DNA from: CALXQW01 sp031553045
GTDB lineage: Bacteria; Verrucomicrobiota; Verrucomicrobiia; Opitutales; Intestinicryptomonadaceae
Reading direction: 5' to 3'
NCBI GenBank assembly: GCA_031553045.1
Contig: JAVBLZ010000016.1
Span: forward strand, 55,495 to 119,494
DNA length: 64,000 nucleotides
The notes under the pieces are model-generated. The model was not told the origin of the DNA. It searched no databases and was given only the letters and a program-made list of their open reading frames with translations. Shown in pieces: positions 35,979 to 45,433 of this stretch. The translations under genes and the position numbers were made by a program. How positions within the stretch are numbered: the first letter of the stretch is position 1; every line of letters starts with the position of its first letter.

Positions 35979-37199
35979 TGTCTTGGGCTTCCAGAAATAT
36001 TCGTCATGCAAATCATCGGAAACTTCCGCAGAGACTGGCATAAATTTATCAGAACCCTCTGTTGCCTGAACCTCGGCAAGTGCGCCGGGGGCGGACATAA
36101 ACGTAGAAAGCGTAATTGGAAGATATTTTGACATCTGCGTTTTCATGGCTATATCGCCCTCGTCAAAGACATCGGTTTCAGGCTTTTCATACCTGCCCCA
36201 GAACCAGTCAACAGGCGTCATAGGCCCTATCTGACCCTTGTCTATTTTAGCCAACTGCTTGCGAGCTTCTGTGGCGGCGGGGCTATCCGGCGCAAGAGTG
36301 ATTGCTTCATTATAAAATATTGAGGCGGCCTTGTTGTCTGTGCGGTAATAGTAATAAAAATCCCCCATCACCAAACGGCTTCTGGCGTAAGTATCCCTCA
36401 TATTGTCCAAGCTTTTTTCAGCGTTTGATATGCCCGCTTCTTGCGGAAACAAAATCAGATAATCTTGATAAAACGCTATGGCCTTTTTTGTGGAGAATTG
36501 GTCATACTCCGCCCCTTGGACGAGATTGTTGTATATCTTTGCCATCTGCAAGTAAGCATCCGGAGTAAAGAGGCTGTTTGGATAATTATTGATGAGCCTG
36601 TCCAAAGCGTCTTCCGCAATTTCAGGTTTGTCGCCGTCTTCCGCCACGAAAGAAATATTCATGAGCGCTATGGGCGCATAGTCGCTGTACGGGGCATTCT
36701 TCACCACACCTTCATAATATTTTATGATGTCTGTGGTTGAAGCTATCCAAGGCACAAGACCCCAAAGCCAAGGCGTTGCGCCGTTTTGAAGCTGGGATGC
36801 TATCTTAAATTGTTCGCCTATAACCTGATTAAAGTTTTGATAATCAGGGTATCTTTTTATGATTTCGCCAAGACAGAGGTAGGCTTCTTCATACTGACCT
36901 CTTTCAACATAGCACTTATTCATCTGGAAATAAGCTTCAGGCGCAAATATGCTTTCGGGATACTCTTTGGTTACCACCTTATAATAGCCCAAGGCCGTCC
37001 AATAATCGCCATTTTCTTGAGATTTGCGCGCCTCATTCATTGCCTGCAAAGCGTTATCCACATTTACAGACTCCCCAAAGACGTTAGCCAAAACGCCGCC
37101 TTCAATAGTCCAACCCCTGTCGGTGTCCCAAACCAAGGCGGCATTCAGGCTTGATAGAGACACTAAAACTGCGGAAGCTATTGAAAGAATCTTTTTCAT
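35973..37199 (-). CDS. Exported TPR protein, BamD/YbgF-like
   Basis: This is a 408-residue protein with an N-terminal signal peptide (residues 1-20, cleavage near LNA-A). At least four TPR-like helical repeats follow, seen in the recurrent pattern YPxSxFAPEAYFQMxKCY, YPDYQ, YPNSLFTPDAYLQMAKIYNN and LAPDSPAATEARKQLAK. This is the architecture of BamD/YfiO-type outer-membrane assembly lipoproteins, but no lipobox Cys is present. The C-terminal 70 residues are low in repeats and acidic. It lies 11 bases downstream of fabH. Confidence 0.78.
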   Translation of the reverse strand: MKKILSIASAVLVSLSSLNAALVWDTDRGWTIEGGVLANVFGESVNVDNALQAMNEARKSQENGDYWTALGYYKVVTKEYPESIFAPEAYFQMNKCYVERGQYEEAYLCLGEIIKRYPDYQNFNQVIGEQFKIASQLQNGATPWLWGLVPWIASTTDIIKYYEGVVKNAPYSDYAPIALMNISFVAEDGDKPEIAEDALDRLINNYPNSLFTPDAYLQMAKIYNNLVQGAEYDQFSTKKAIAFYQDYLILFPQEAGISNAEKSLDNMRDTYARSRLVMGDFYYYYRTDNKAASIFYNEAITLAPDSPAATEARKQLAKIDKGQIGPMTPVDWFWGRYEKPETDVFDEGDIAMKTQMSKYLPITLSTFMSAPGALAEVQATEGSDKFMPVSAEVSDDLHDEYFWKPKTN

Positions 37200-37210
37200 A
37201 AATTAAAAAA

Positions 37211-38206
37211 CTAATACCACTTTACCAAAGTTGCGCCCCACGTCAAGCCTGCGCCGAAGGCTACGAATAAAATATAATCGCCACGCTTGATTCTGCCTGA
37301 GCGCACAACTTCATCCAAAGCGATAGGTATTGTGGCGCTTGAGGTGTTTGCGTATTTGTCTATATTTACATAGACTTTGTCGTCGGAAAGTTTGAGGCGC
37401 TTTGCCACAGATTCTATTATGCGCGCATTTGCCTGATGAGGTATAAGCAGCGTCAGCTCTTCAGGTTTTACGCCCGCCCTTTCCAGAACTTCAAATGCCT
37501 TCTCCTGCATGATTTTTACGGCGAGTTTAAATACCTCTTTGCCGTCCATGCGTATAGAGTGCATATTGTTTGCGACAGTTTCAGCGTTAGCCGGCATTGC
37601 CGAGCCGCCCGCAGGGATAGATAATATCATATTGCCAGAACCGTCTGCGCCCAAGACATTGTCTATAATGCCGACATTTGGCTCATCAATCGCCTTCAAA
37701 ATAACAGCCCCTGCGCCGTCGCCAAAGAGCACGCAGGTATTTCTATCCTGCCAATTCACCATAGAGGTGAGTTTTTCTGCACCTATCACAAGCGCAGTTT
37801 TGTAATGCCCAGATTGCATCATGCGTGTTGCAATTTCAACCCCGTACACAAAACCCGAACACGCAGCCTCTATATCAAAACATGGAATATTTGTGCGTAT
37901 GCCCAGCTTTGCCTGAACAATACAAGCGGTGGAAGGAAACATCATGTCAGGATTTACGGTGGCTATGAGCACCAAATCTATGTCATGCGGAAGAATGCCC
38001 GCAGATTCAATCGCCTTTTTGCCCGCAGCGGCCGCCATATCAGAAGTAAATTCCTTCTCTGAAGCGTATCTTCTTTCTTTAATGCCCGAGCGAGAAAAAA
38101 TCCATTCATCACTCGTATCGACGATTTTTGCCATATCGTCATTGGTCACTATTTTTTCGGGCAGATAAGAGCCTGTCCCGCTTATGATAATTGATAGTTT
38201 ATTCAT
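37211..38206 (-). CDS. fabH: Beta-ketoacyl-ACP synthase III FabH
   Basis: This is a 331-residue initiating condensing enzyme of fatty acid synthesis. The active-site Cys is in FDIEAACSGFVYG, His in LLIPHQANARII and Asn in DKYANTSSATIPIAL. DTSDEWIFSRSGIKERR is the usual N-terminal block. Its start overlaps the plsX end by 8 bases, the classic rpmF-plsX-fabH arrangement. Confidence 0.96.
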   Translation of the reverse strand: MNKLSIIISGTGSYLPEKIVTNDDMAKIVDTSDEWIFSRSGIKERRYASEKEFTSDMAAAAGKKAIESAGILPHDIDLVLIATVNPDMMFPSTACIVQAKLGIRTNIPCFDIEAACSGFVYGVEIATRMMQSGHYKTALVIGAEKLTSMVNWQDRNTCVLFGDGAGAVILKAIDEPNVGIIDNVLGADGSGNMILSIPAGGSAMPANAETVANNMHSIRMDGKEVFKLAVKIMQEKAFEVLERAGVKPEELTLLIPHQANARIIESVAKRLKLSDDKVYVNIDKYANTSSATIPIALDEVVRSGRIKRGDYILFVAFGAGLTWGATLVKWY

Positions 38207-39290
38207 CTAAATCGGTGATTACGGAAGAATCCGTATGCCTTGCCTTTGTTTCTGAAATATGTGGGTGAAGTTTTTCTATATCTTCTGAAATATATTTGTT
38301 CATGTCTTTATAGACACATTTCATGGCTATGCCAAGAGCGCCCGCAAACTGCTCCCTATTGCTGGAACCGTGCGCCTTGACAACAAGACCGTTTAACCCC
38401 AGCAAGGGTGCGCCGCTAAATTTTTCTATGGGTATGCGGCGCTTTAAATCTGCAAATGCGCCCTTTACAAGCAATGCGCCAATCTTACGCAGGAATGTGC
38501 GTGTGATTTCTTCCTTTATGACGTCTTTAAACATCTTGGTTGCGCCTTCCAGAGTCTTTAAGAGCAGATTACCCGTAAAGCCGTCGCAGACGACCACATC
38601 GCAATCTCCCGCAAAAACGTCAAAACCCTCTATCAAGCCGCCGTAATTGAGTGCGCCGCCTGCGTCTTTAATAAGTTTATGCGCCCCCTGTGTGAGCGTA
38701 TTGCCTTTGCCGTCTTCAGTGCCGTTACAAAGCAAACCCACTTTTGGATTCTCTACACCTAAAACTGTACGGGCATAGTTCAAGCCCAAAATGGCGTTGT
38801 CTAAAAGGTTCTGCGGTTTTGGGTCAGGATTCGCCCCAACGTCTATCATGACAAAATTCCGAGTCTTGCCGGGCATGACAGTGCCCAAAGCGGGGCGTTC
38901 AACACCAGTCATTGTGCGCAATTTGATTGTGCCCGCCGCCATCAAGACACCTGTGTTACCACAGCTTAAAACCGCCTGCGCCTTGCCCATTTTTACAAGC
39001 TCTAAAGCGCGTATCATAGAGGCGTCTTTTTTTGTTTTGAGCGCCTGCATGGGTTTTTCATGCATATCTATAACTTCGCCTGCGTGCAGATGAGATACGC
39101 CCATCTCTTTGGTCAACCCATACTTTGCCAAGAGAGGCACAACAATATCCTCATTGCCAACAACGATGATTTGCGTTTTACGTTCCTCCTCTTCAAAGGC
39201 AAGTTTTATGCCTGCAATAAGCTCCTCAGTGCCCTTGTCAGAACCCATTACGTCTATGGCTATCGCCGAAACTTCGCTATTGGTATGCAT
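38199..39290 (-). CDS. plsX: Phosphate acyltransferase PlsX
   Basis: This is a 363-residue enzyme that makes acyl-phosphate from acyl-ACP for phospholipid synthesis. The family start motif appears as AIAIDVMGSDKGTEELIAG after eight extra residues. ALSCGNTGVLMAAGTIKLR, FVMIDVGANPDPKPQNL and VVCDGFTGNLLLKTLEG are diagnostic. It overlaps fabH and is separated from rpmF by a strong hairpin that could limit read-through. Confidence 0.95.
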   Translation of the reverse strand: MHTNSEVSAIAIDVMGSDKGTEELIAGIKLAFEEEERKTQIIVVGNEDIVVPLLAKYGLTKEMGVSHLHAGEVIDMHEKPMQALKTKKDASMIRALELVKMGKAQAVLSCGNTGVLMAAGTIKLRTMTGVERPALGTVMPGKTRNFVMIDVGANPDPKPQNLLDNAILGLNYARTVLGVENPKVGLLCNGTEDGKGNTLTQGAHKLIKDAGGALNYGGLIEGFDVFAGDCDVVVCDGFTGNLLLKTLEGATKMFKDVIKEEITRTFLRKIGALLVKGAFADLKRRIPIEKFSGAPLLGLNGLVVKAHGSSNREQFAGALGIAMKCVYKDMNKYISEDIEKLHPHISETKARHTDSSVITDLDE

Positions 39291-39310
39291 AGTGACTAAT
39301 AAGGTTTAGA

Positions 39311-39353
39311 AACAAAAATGTGGGTTTTACCGCATAAAATCGGCAAGACCCAC
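39311..39353 (-). terminator. Terminator/attenuator between rpmF and plsX
   Basis: On the minus strand GTGGGT-C-TTGCCG pairs with CGGTAA-A-ACCCAC around an 8-base loop, with one mismatch and one G-T pair. It is followed at once by ATTTTTGTTT. It lies 26 bases after the rpmF stop and 21 bases before the plsX start, so full termination would separate rpmF from plsX-fabH. Partial termination would set their ratio. Confidence 0.78.
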
Positions 39354-39378
39354 TGTAGTTATAGAGTGCTGTTAAACA

Positions 39379-39558
39379 CTATACTTTTACACTGACAACT
39401 TGTCTTCCGCGATACATTCCATTGGAAGGGTTTACCCTGTGTGGAACGAAAAGTGAGCCGTCTGCAGGATCTTTAGATACCTGAGGAAGCTTGAAGCTGT
39501 TTGCGGCGCGACGTGTGCGTGAGCGTTGTTTTGACTGTTTACGTTTTGGTTGTCCCAT
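39379..39558 (-). CDS. rpmF: 50S ribosomal protein L32 (zinc-free form)
   Basis: This is a 59-residue ribosomal protein. It starts MGQPKRKQSKQRSRTRRA, the typical L32 basic N-terminus, continues SFKLPQV and ends NGMYRGRQVVSVKV, matching the GxYRGRxV end of the family. The four zinc-binding cysteines of the common form are all absent (the CxxC and C-x-CG positions read DPAD and RVNPSNG), so this is a C-minus L32. Its place directly upstream of plsX-fabH is the conserved context. Upstream TTGACA (minus strand, 39615-39620) is a possible -35 box, but the -10 is unclear. Confidence 0.93.
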   Translation of the reverse strand: MGQPKRKQSKQRSRTRRAANSFKLPQVSKDPADGSLFVPHRVNPSNGMYRGRQVVSVKV

Positions 39559-39620
39559 AATATAAGCGCGTTAAATTATTAAAAGTATAGGGAAGTTATG
39601 ATTTTGCCCCCCTCTGTCAA

Positions 39621-41819
39621 CTATAATTTTTGAGATTTGAACACCAAAGTTGTAAGTGCGGGCAACATAATCTTCATGGAATAGTTGCGTGAATCTACAG
39701 ATTTCTTGACAGCCTCTACCTTGCCCAAATTGCCCCTGCCGCCGCCGCCGTATATGGAAGCGTCGGTATTCAAAACTTCTTCCCACACGCCGCCTCTGGA
39801 AAGGCCAAGCTCATAGTCTTTGCGCATCACGGGCGTAAAGTTGCACACTACGGTATAGCAGGTGTTGCCGTCGTAAGTGAAGCGCTCAAAAGATATGACG
39901 CTGTTTTGACCGTCTTGATAATTTATCCAGGAAAAGCCCTGATAGTTGTGGTCATTTTTTGCCAAAAGTTTATCTTCCAGATAAATTTTTGCGGCGTCTC
40001 TGACAACGTCTTTTATGCCTGAGTGCTGTATGTGTTTGAGGAGCTGCCAATCCAAATCGCCGTCGTAACGCCATTCTCGGCTCTGCCCAAATTCGCTGCC
40101 CATAAAGAGGGTTTTCTTGCCGGGCCACATCCACATATACGCATAGAGCGCACGCAAAGTTGCAAGCTTGTCATCCCAATAGCCCGAGCCCATTTTGTTC
40201 ACCATAGAACCCTTGCCGTGCACGACTTCATCGTGAGAATATACGCTCACAAAATTTTCCGTAAACTGGTAAGACGCCGCCAGAGTGAGTGTGTCATGAT
40301 GATACTTTCTGTTTAGCGGGTCTTCTTTGAAATACGCCAAAGTATCATGCATCCAGCCCATGTTCCACTTAAAGTCAAAGCCCAATCCGCCCTCTTTCAC
40401 GGGCCTTGAGACGTTTGCAAAAATCGTGCTTTCCTCGGCAATAGTGGCAACGCCTGGGTGATACAGATGCGCAATAGTGTTGAGCTCTTTTAAAAATTCT
40501 ATGGCGTCAAGATTTTCATTGCCGCCGTATTTGTTTGCCACCCACTGGCCGTTCTTGCGTGAATAATCCAGATACAGCATTGCCGCAACGGCGTCAACCC
40601 TGATGCCGTCTATGTGGAAACGCTCAAACCAAGACAGCGCACTGCCTATCAAGAAATTTCTGACCTCATTGCGGCCGTAGTTGAAGCACAAAGTGCCCCA
40701 GTCTTCCTGTGCGCCTTGACGAGGGTCTTCATGTTCATAAAGGCAAGAACCGTCAAACTGCGCAAGGGCAAAAACGTCTCGAGGGAAGTGCGCCGGAACC
40801 CAATCCATAATCACACCTATGTCATTTTGGTGGAAGATGTCCACCATCTTCATAAAATCTTGCGGAGAGCCAAAGCGATGCGTGGGCGCATAAAAGCCCG
40901 TTACCTGATAACCCCAAGAACCGTCAAATGGGAATTCCGTAAGGGGCAAAAATTCCACATGGGTAAAATTCATCTCTTTGCAATATTTGCTAAGCTCTTG
41001 CCCAATCTCTACGTATGTAAGCGGCCTGTAACCGTCTTCATGATTTCTGCGCCAAGAGCCAAGATGCACTTCATAGACGCTCATTGCGCTCTCATGCAGG
41101 TTTGTATTTTTGCGTTTTTTCAGCCAAGCGGAGTCTTCCCATTTGTAGGCGGAAATGTCGCTCACGATGGCGCTGTTGTAAGGCGGCGCTTCAAAACGGA
41201 TTGCGTAAGGATCTGTCTTTAAGAAGGGTGTCTGACTTTGAGCGCCCACAATTTCATACTTATATTTTGCGTTTGCGGAAATATGCGGGATAAAAATTTC
41301 CCATATCCCCGAAGCCCCAAGCTGGCGCATTTGGTGGTAGCGCCCGTCCCACTCGTTAAAATCTGCAACAACGCTAACCCTTCTTGCCATGGGCGCCCAC
41401 ACGGCAAAGCTGACGCCTGAAACGCCATCTATCGTGCGCACGTGAGAGCCCAGCTTCTCATAAATTTTATACTCCTTACCCTGGCCAAACAAATACAAAT
41501 CCTGCTCTGAAAGCGTGGGCAAAAAAGAGTAAGCGTCATAAACCTGACGAATTTCTGCGCTGTAATCTTCAATCTTAAACATGTATTTGAACACCTTGCG
41601 CTTTTTGGGCAGAAAAACTTCAAAAAAACCCGACGCATCCAAAGATTCCATAGAGTATTCTTTTTTTGTTGAAAGCTCCACAAGAGAACAGCTTTTTGCA
41701 TTGCGCAAATACGCCCTTGCAACCACGCCGCCCTTGCAAAGATGCAGCCCCAGCAAGTCATGCGGAGTTGCGTATTGGGCGGACAATATGGCATTTAATT
41801 CGGATTTATTGATTATCAC
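39621..41819 (-). CDS. glgB: 1,4-alpha-glucan branching enzyme GlgB
   Basis: This is a 732-residue GH13 enzyme that introduces alpha-1,6 branches into glycogen. It has an N-terminal module, then a CBM48 (GVSFAVWAPMARRVSVVADFNEW), then the barrel. The nucleophile Asp is in IDGIRVDAVAAM, the acid Glu in ATIAEESTIF and the third Asp in YSHDEVVHGKGSM. It starts with GTG at 41817-41819 behind a clear AAGGAG eight bases upstream. No other glycogen gene is nearby. Confidence 0.96.
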   Translation of the reverse strand: MIINKSELNAILSAQYATPHDLLGLHLCKGGVVARAYLRNAKSCSLVELSTKKEYSMESLDASGFFEVFLPKKRKVFKYMFKIEDYSAEIRQVYDAYSFLPTLSEQDLYLFGQGKEYKIYEKLGSHVRTIDGVSGVSFAVWAPMARRVSVVADFNEWDGRYHQMRQLGASGIWEIFIPHISANAKYKYEIVGAQSQTPFLKTDPYAIRFEAPPYNSAIVSDISAYKWEDSAWLKKRKNTNLHESAMSVYEVHLGSWRRNHEDGYRPLTYVEIGQELSKYCKEMNFTHVEFLPLTEFPFDGSWGYQVTGFYAPTHRFGSPQDFMKMVDIFHQNDIGVIMDWVPAHFPRDVFALAQFDGSCLYEHEDPRQGAQEDWGTLCFNYGRNEVRNFLIGSALSWFERFHIDGIRVDAVAAMLYLDYSRKNGQWVANKYGGNENLDAIEFLKELNTIAHLYHPGVATIAEESTIFANVSRPVKEGGLGFDFKWNMGWMHDTLAYFKEDPLNRKYHHDTLTLAASYQFTENFVSVYSHDEVVHGKGSMVNKMGSGYWDDKLATLRALYAYMWMWPGKKTLFMGSEFGQSREWRYDGDLDWQLLKHIQHSGIKDVVRDAAKIYLEDKLLAKNDHNYQGFSWINYQDGQNSVISFERFTYDGNTCYTVVCNFTPVMRKDYELGLSRGGVWEEVLNTDASIYGGGGRGNLGKVEAVKKSVDSRNYSMKIMLPALTTLVFKSQKL

Positions 41820-41828
41820 TTTGGCTCC

Positions 41829-42353
41829 TTAAAAGTAAGTTTTGCGCTCTCTGAGCGACAAGGGTTTATCCACAATTTCCGAGATTACAAAAGCGCTTTT
41901 TAAATCTTCAGAATTTTTAAAAAATTTCAAAATACCCACAGAACCTGCGTCTTCGTTTTCAACGCAATCTTCCAAGATAATTTCATCTTCGGCAGCCCCG
42001 TATTCCGATTCAACAGGCGGACGTAAATTGTCATTTTGCACAGATGCTTCATAAGGATTGTCCGCCGATTTTTTGTTTTGCAGCTTGGCATAGTCGTCAA
42101 GAAGCGTATCCAAAAAATTCTTGTTAAGGGTTTTTGAATCAGCCCTTTTTGGAGAAGTAGCGCTTTGTTGCTGCCTTACACGCTTTTTTGCGGCGTTTTC
42201 CAACGCACGCTTTCTTTGGGCATTTTCAAACATTCTTTTGTCATCATCTGCGGAGGACGGGGCGTCCTGCCCCTCCCGACTTTTATATACTCTATATGCG
42301 ATGTTCCCTAAAACAAACACCACAATAAAAATAAACTCCAACAGATTATCCAC
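41829..42353 (-). CDS. Membrane-anchored hypothetical protein, 174 residues
   Basis: I do not recognise this family. One N-terminal transmembrane helix (residues 5-22, LEFIFIVVFVLGNIAYRVY) is followed by a Lys/Arg-rich helical stretch (about 40-65) and a long acidic, probably disordered tail. It lies 11 bases after floA and is probably the fourth gene of the NfeD/FloA operon. A role in membrane-domain organisation is possible only by association. Confidence 0.72.
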   Translation of the reverse strand: MDNLLEFIFIVVFVLGNIAYRVYKSREGQDAPSSADDDKRMFENAQRKRALENAAKKRVRQQQSATSPKRADSKTLNKNFLDTLLDDYAKLQNKKSADNPYEASVQNDNLRPPVESEYGAAEDEIILEDCVENEDAGSVGILKFFKNSEDLKSAFVISEIVDKPLSLRERKTYF

Positions 42354-42364
42354 TAAGATAGACC

Positions 42365-43378
42365 TTATTTTTTATCCATTCCAGGGTTTTTGCCCGATAT
42401 GGAATCCCTCATATTTGTGTCAGACTGTATGTTCTGAAGCTTGTAATAATCCATAAAGCCCATCTTGCCGCTTTTTAAAGATTCCGCAAGGGCAAGCGGC
42501 ACTTGCGCCTCAGCCTCTACAACCTTTGCCTTCATCTCGTGGACTTTCGCCTTCATTTCTTGCTCCAAGGCTACGGCGGCGGCACGGCGTATTTCAGCCT
42601 GAGCTTGCGCCATATTCTTGTTTGCAATGGCCTGTGCTTCCTGCAACTTTGCGCCGACATTTTCGCCGACATCCACATCGGCAATGTCTATGGATAAAAT
42701 TTCATAGGCAGTCCCGCTATCCAAACCTCTTGAAAGCACAACTTTAGAAATCCTGTCAGGATATTCCAAGACAAACTTGTAGGTATCTGCCGAGCCTATC
42801 GTAGTTACGATACCTTCGCCAACACGGGCTATGATTGTCTCTTCCTGAGCGCCGCCCACAAACTTTTCAAGATTTGTGCGCACGGTTACTCTGGCGCGCA
42901 CTTTTACCTGAATGCCGTCTTTTGCAACGCCGTCTATAGAGACTCTGCCGCTTGCCGGATTTGGGCAATCAATAACTTTTGGGTTGATGGATGTGCGCAC
43001 GGCCTCTACCACCGTCTTGCCCGTGCCTTTTGTGGCAAGGTCTATACGGGTGGCGTCTTCCCAGTTCAAATTCATTCTGGCTTTTCTTGCAGATATTAAT
43101 GCCTGCACTGTTGGCATGAGATTGCCGCCCGCAAGGTAGTGGCGATCCAAATCTTCAATGGTAACATCCAAGCCAGCCTTTGCCGCCGTAATTCTGGTAT
43201 CGACAATTTCGGCATAGGGCACGCCTCTTAAGCGCATGCCAAGCAAGGTGAACATACTGATAGGCACACCCGAAAACATTGCCTTAACCCAGACTTGTAT
43301 GAATGTGATTACGAGTATCAATATCAGCAGCAGGCCTATGCCCGCAACGCCAAGTACTATTAGTTTGATTATGTCCAT
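42365..43378 (-). CDS. floA: Flotillin-like protein FloA
   Basis: This is a 337-residue membrane scaffold protein of the UPF0365/FloA family, which organises functional membrane microdomains. An N-terminal membrane segment (residues 5-30) is followed by a PHB/SPFH region (VGEGIVTTIGSADTYKFVLEYPDRIS) and an Ala/Glu/Gln-rich coiled coil (AQAIANKNMAQAQAEIRRAA and onward). The adjacent NfeD proteins are its usual partners. Confidence 0.95.
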   Translation of the reverse strand: MDIIKLIVLGVAGIGLLLILILVITFIQVWVKAMFSGVPISMFTLLGMRLRGVPYAEIVDTRITAAKAGLDVTIEDLDRHYLAGGNLMPTVQALISARKARMNLNWEDATRIDLATKGTGKTVVEAVRTSINPKVIDCPNPASGRVSIDGVAKDGIQVKVRARVTVRTNLEKFVGGAQEETIIARVGEGIVTTIGSADTYKFVLEYPDRISKVVLSRGLDSGTAYEILSIDIADVDVGENVGAKLQEAQAIANKNMAQAQAEIRRAAAVALEQEMKAKVHEMKAKVVEAEAQVPLALAESLKSGKMGFMDYYKLQNIQSDTNMRDSISGKNPGMDKK

Positions 43379-43383
43379 ATTTT

Positions 43384-43977
43384 TTACTTTTCTTTTTTAT
43401 ATTTTAAAGGTTCTTGCATTGAATTTGCGCTGTCAAAGACCTGACGTTCAAGAGTGTCGGAATCGTCAAAAGTTTTGTCCGCAAAGATTTTCTTTTCGGC
43501 AAGTTCAGGATTTATCGGCGCTACTTTAAGCTCACGCAAATCTGCGCCCACAACTTTGAGTGTTTGCCCTTTAGAAACAAAACCCGCAACGCATTGAGCG
43601 TCAAAAATTTCATCATCCAAAACCACCCTGCCCGTGGGCATGAGGTCTGTTTTGGCGACACAGGTGCTGCCTATAAATTTGGCAAAGGTATTTTCTGCGG
43701 CTTCAAGCGTATCTACTGCCGGCAAAAGCTTTCTGCCAAATGAGGTGCGGGGCAAAACATACTGCCATGAAAACAATGCCGCCACCGCTATTACCGAGCA
43801 TACCAAAGCCACCAAAAGCGCATAGACAAAGCCCATGTCGTACCAAGCGTAGCCTATGGCAAATGCAAACAAAGCACCCCCGATAAACCCCGCTATACCG
43901 CCGGGCAACACTATTTCCAAAAAGACTAAAAACGCCCCCGTGCAAATCAATGTAAGTAAAATGCCCATACAGTTCAA
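43384..43977 (-). CDS. Short NfeD-like membrane protein
   Basis: This is a 197-residue protein with three or four transmembrane helices in the first 75 residues and a C-terminal OB-fold NfeD domain (STCVAKTDLMPTGRVVLDDEIFDAQ, then GQTLKVVGAD). It lacks the ClpP-like protease domain of the next protein. It lies five bases upstream of floA and would sit in the inner membrane as a FloA partner. Confidence 0.85.
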   Translation of the reverse strand: MNCMGILLTLICTGAFLVFLEIVLPGGIAGFIGGALFAFAIGYAWYDMGFVYALLVALVCSVIAVAALFSWQYVLPRTSFGRKLLPAVDTLEAAENTFAKFIGSTCVAKTDLMPTGRVVLDDEIFDAQCVAGFVSKGQTLKVVGADLRELKVAPINPELAEKKIFADKTFDDSDTLERQVFDSANSMQEPLKYKKEK

Positions 43978-43987
43978 TATCTCACTT

Positions 43988-45364
43988 TTATTTTCCTTTT
44001 ACAAGCCAATAAAAATCCTTTTTGCCGACAACCACAATAGACATCCCCTTTTCTATATTATCCATAAAAGCGCTTGCCTCATAAATTTTGCCGTCGATTT
44101 CAATCTTGCCGTTTGGCGCAAGAGCTGTAATTGCAGTGCCAAACTTACCCTTAAGACTTTCATCCTGCGGAGAATCTCCATGTACGTCTTCATGTTTTTC
44201 CGAGGGCGCAAGGCGCTTCCAGAATGAAAATTGCGGCAGAAAAGCCCCCAAAACAGACATCAAAACCAATGAGCCCAGCATGCCCCAAGCCACCTTTTCA
44301 AAACCGCTTAAAATTGCGGCAAAATCCAAAGTTAGACCGTCTTCCAAAACCTGAAACTGCCCCGAAAGCGCAAGCGCCAAGCTTGAAACCATAAGCGTTG
44401 CGCCCAAGATTGCCACTAAAATCACATTGAGCACAAAGACATCCAACGCCACCAAAATTGCCCCAAGTAAAAACACTAAAACCTCCGTATGGCCGGAAAG
44501 CCCGCCCAGATACGTCCCCCCAAAGACCGTCAACAAAACCAGAACCCCCGCTATTGCAAATGCGCCCGAGGCAGAAACTTTGAACTCAAGATAAATCAGC
44601 CCGCCGCCAATCAAGATTAGCAAGGGCGAGAGCATCTGTATTAGCTCGGCAATTTTATCCATGGCGCTTATGTCAAAATTTTTCAGCTCATAATTGCCTG
44701 CGCCGTAAACTTGATTTAGCAAATCTTTTTCATCTTTGGCTATACCGTCTGCAAGCAGAGCTGCGCCGTCATACATTTTTACCGCCTCCTCGGCGGTGAG
44801 GGTGAGCAATGCGCCCTCTTTTTTGATTATTTCTTCGCCTATTTTAAGCTCAAACTTTGGGTCCATCATCGCCCTTTGAACATCCGCCCTGAATTTATTT
44901 TTGCCTGCGTAAGACTTCACTTTTGCCGCCATGAAAGAAGTAATTTTACGCTGCATACTTTCATCAATATTGCCGCCCGTAGAATTAACCGCCTCTGCCG
45001 CCCCCATGACACCCTTTGGCGCAAACCAAATTTGACTCATAGAAATGGCAATGTATGAGCCTGCGCTTATGGCGTCGGTATTGACGTAGCAGATTGTTTT
45101 GCCCTCAAATTCCGAAAGCATTTCCATAAGTTTTAGGGTAGAACCCAAGTCTCCGCCAGGGGTGTTCATATTTATTAGTACAGCATCTGCGTTAATTTCT
45201 TTAGCCTCTTGCAAGGCGCGCTTTACTATATAAACTTTTGGCACTGCAACTTCGCCTTCAAAAGGCAGCGTCAAAACCAAATTTTTGCGACCCCCAACTG
45301 AACCTTCGCCAAAGCAAAAACACACAATAAAACACGACAAGAAAATCAGCAAAATCCTTTTCAT
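43988..45364 (-). CDS. NfeD-type membrane-bound serine protease
   Basis: This is a 458-residue protein with an N-terminal signal peptide (residues 1-18), a ClpP-like protease domain, about five transmembrane helices and a C-terminal OB-fold domain. The catalytic Ser is in NTDAISAGSYIAISM, and the Lys is probably in RKITSFMAAKVKSYAGKN, fitting the Ser-Lys dyad of NfeD/STOPP proteins. GVMGAAEAVNSTGGN follows the expected strand. It is the first gene of the NfeD-NfeD-FloA-unknown operon. The upstream 69 bases are AT-rich with no clear promoter. Confidence 0.92.
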   Translation of the reverse strand: MKRILLIFLSCFIVCFCFGEGSVGGRKNLVLTLPFEGEVAVPKVYIVKRALQEAKEINADAVLINMNTPGGDLGSTLKLMEMLSEFEGKTICYVNTDAISAGSYIAISMSQIWFAPKGVMGAAEAVNSTGGNIDESMQRKITSFMAAKVKSYAGKNKFRADVQRAMMDPKFELKIGEEIIKKEGALLTLTAEEAVKMYDGAALLADGIAKDEKDLLNQVYGAGNYELKNFDISAMDKIAELIQMLSPLLILIGGGLIYLEFKVSASGAFAIAGVLVLLTVFGGTYLGGLSGHTEVLVFLLGAILVALDVFVLNVILVAILGATLMVSSLALALSGQFQVLEDGLTLDFAAILSGFEKVAWGMLGSLVLMSVLGAFLPQFSFWKRLAPSEKHEDVHGDSPQDESLKGKFGTAITALAPNGKIEIDGKIYEASAFMDNIEKGMSIVVVGKKDFYWLVKGK

Positions 45365-45433
45365 GCCTTCATATTAGCATTTTAAAACGGATGCGCTCAA
45401 GCAAATTTATGCAACAGAATTTTTACACATCTG

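Noticed and set aside
40614..41222. A 202-residue plus-strand open frame opposite glgB
   Set aside because: The minus strand carries conserved GlgB catalytic motifs here, and the plus frame is a by-product of codon composition.
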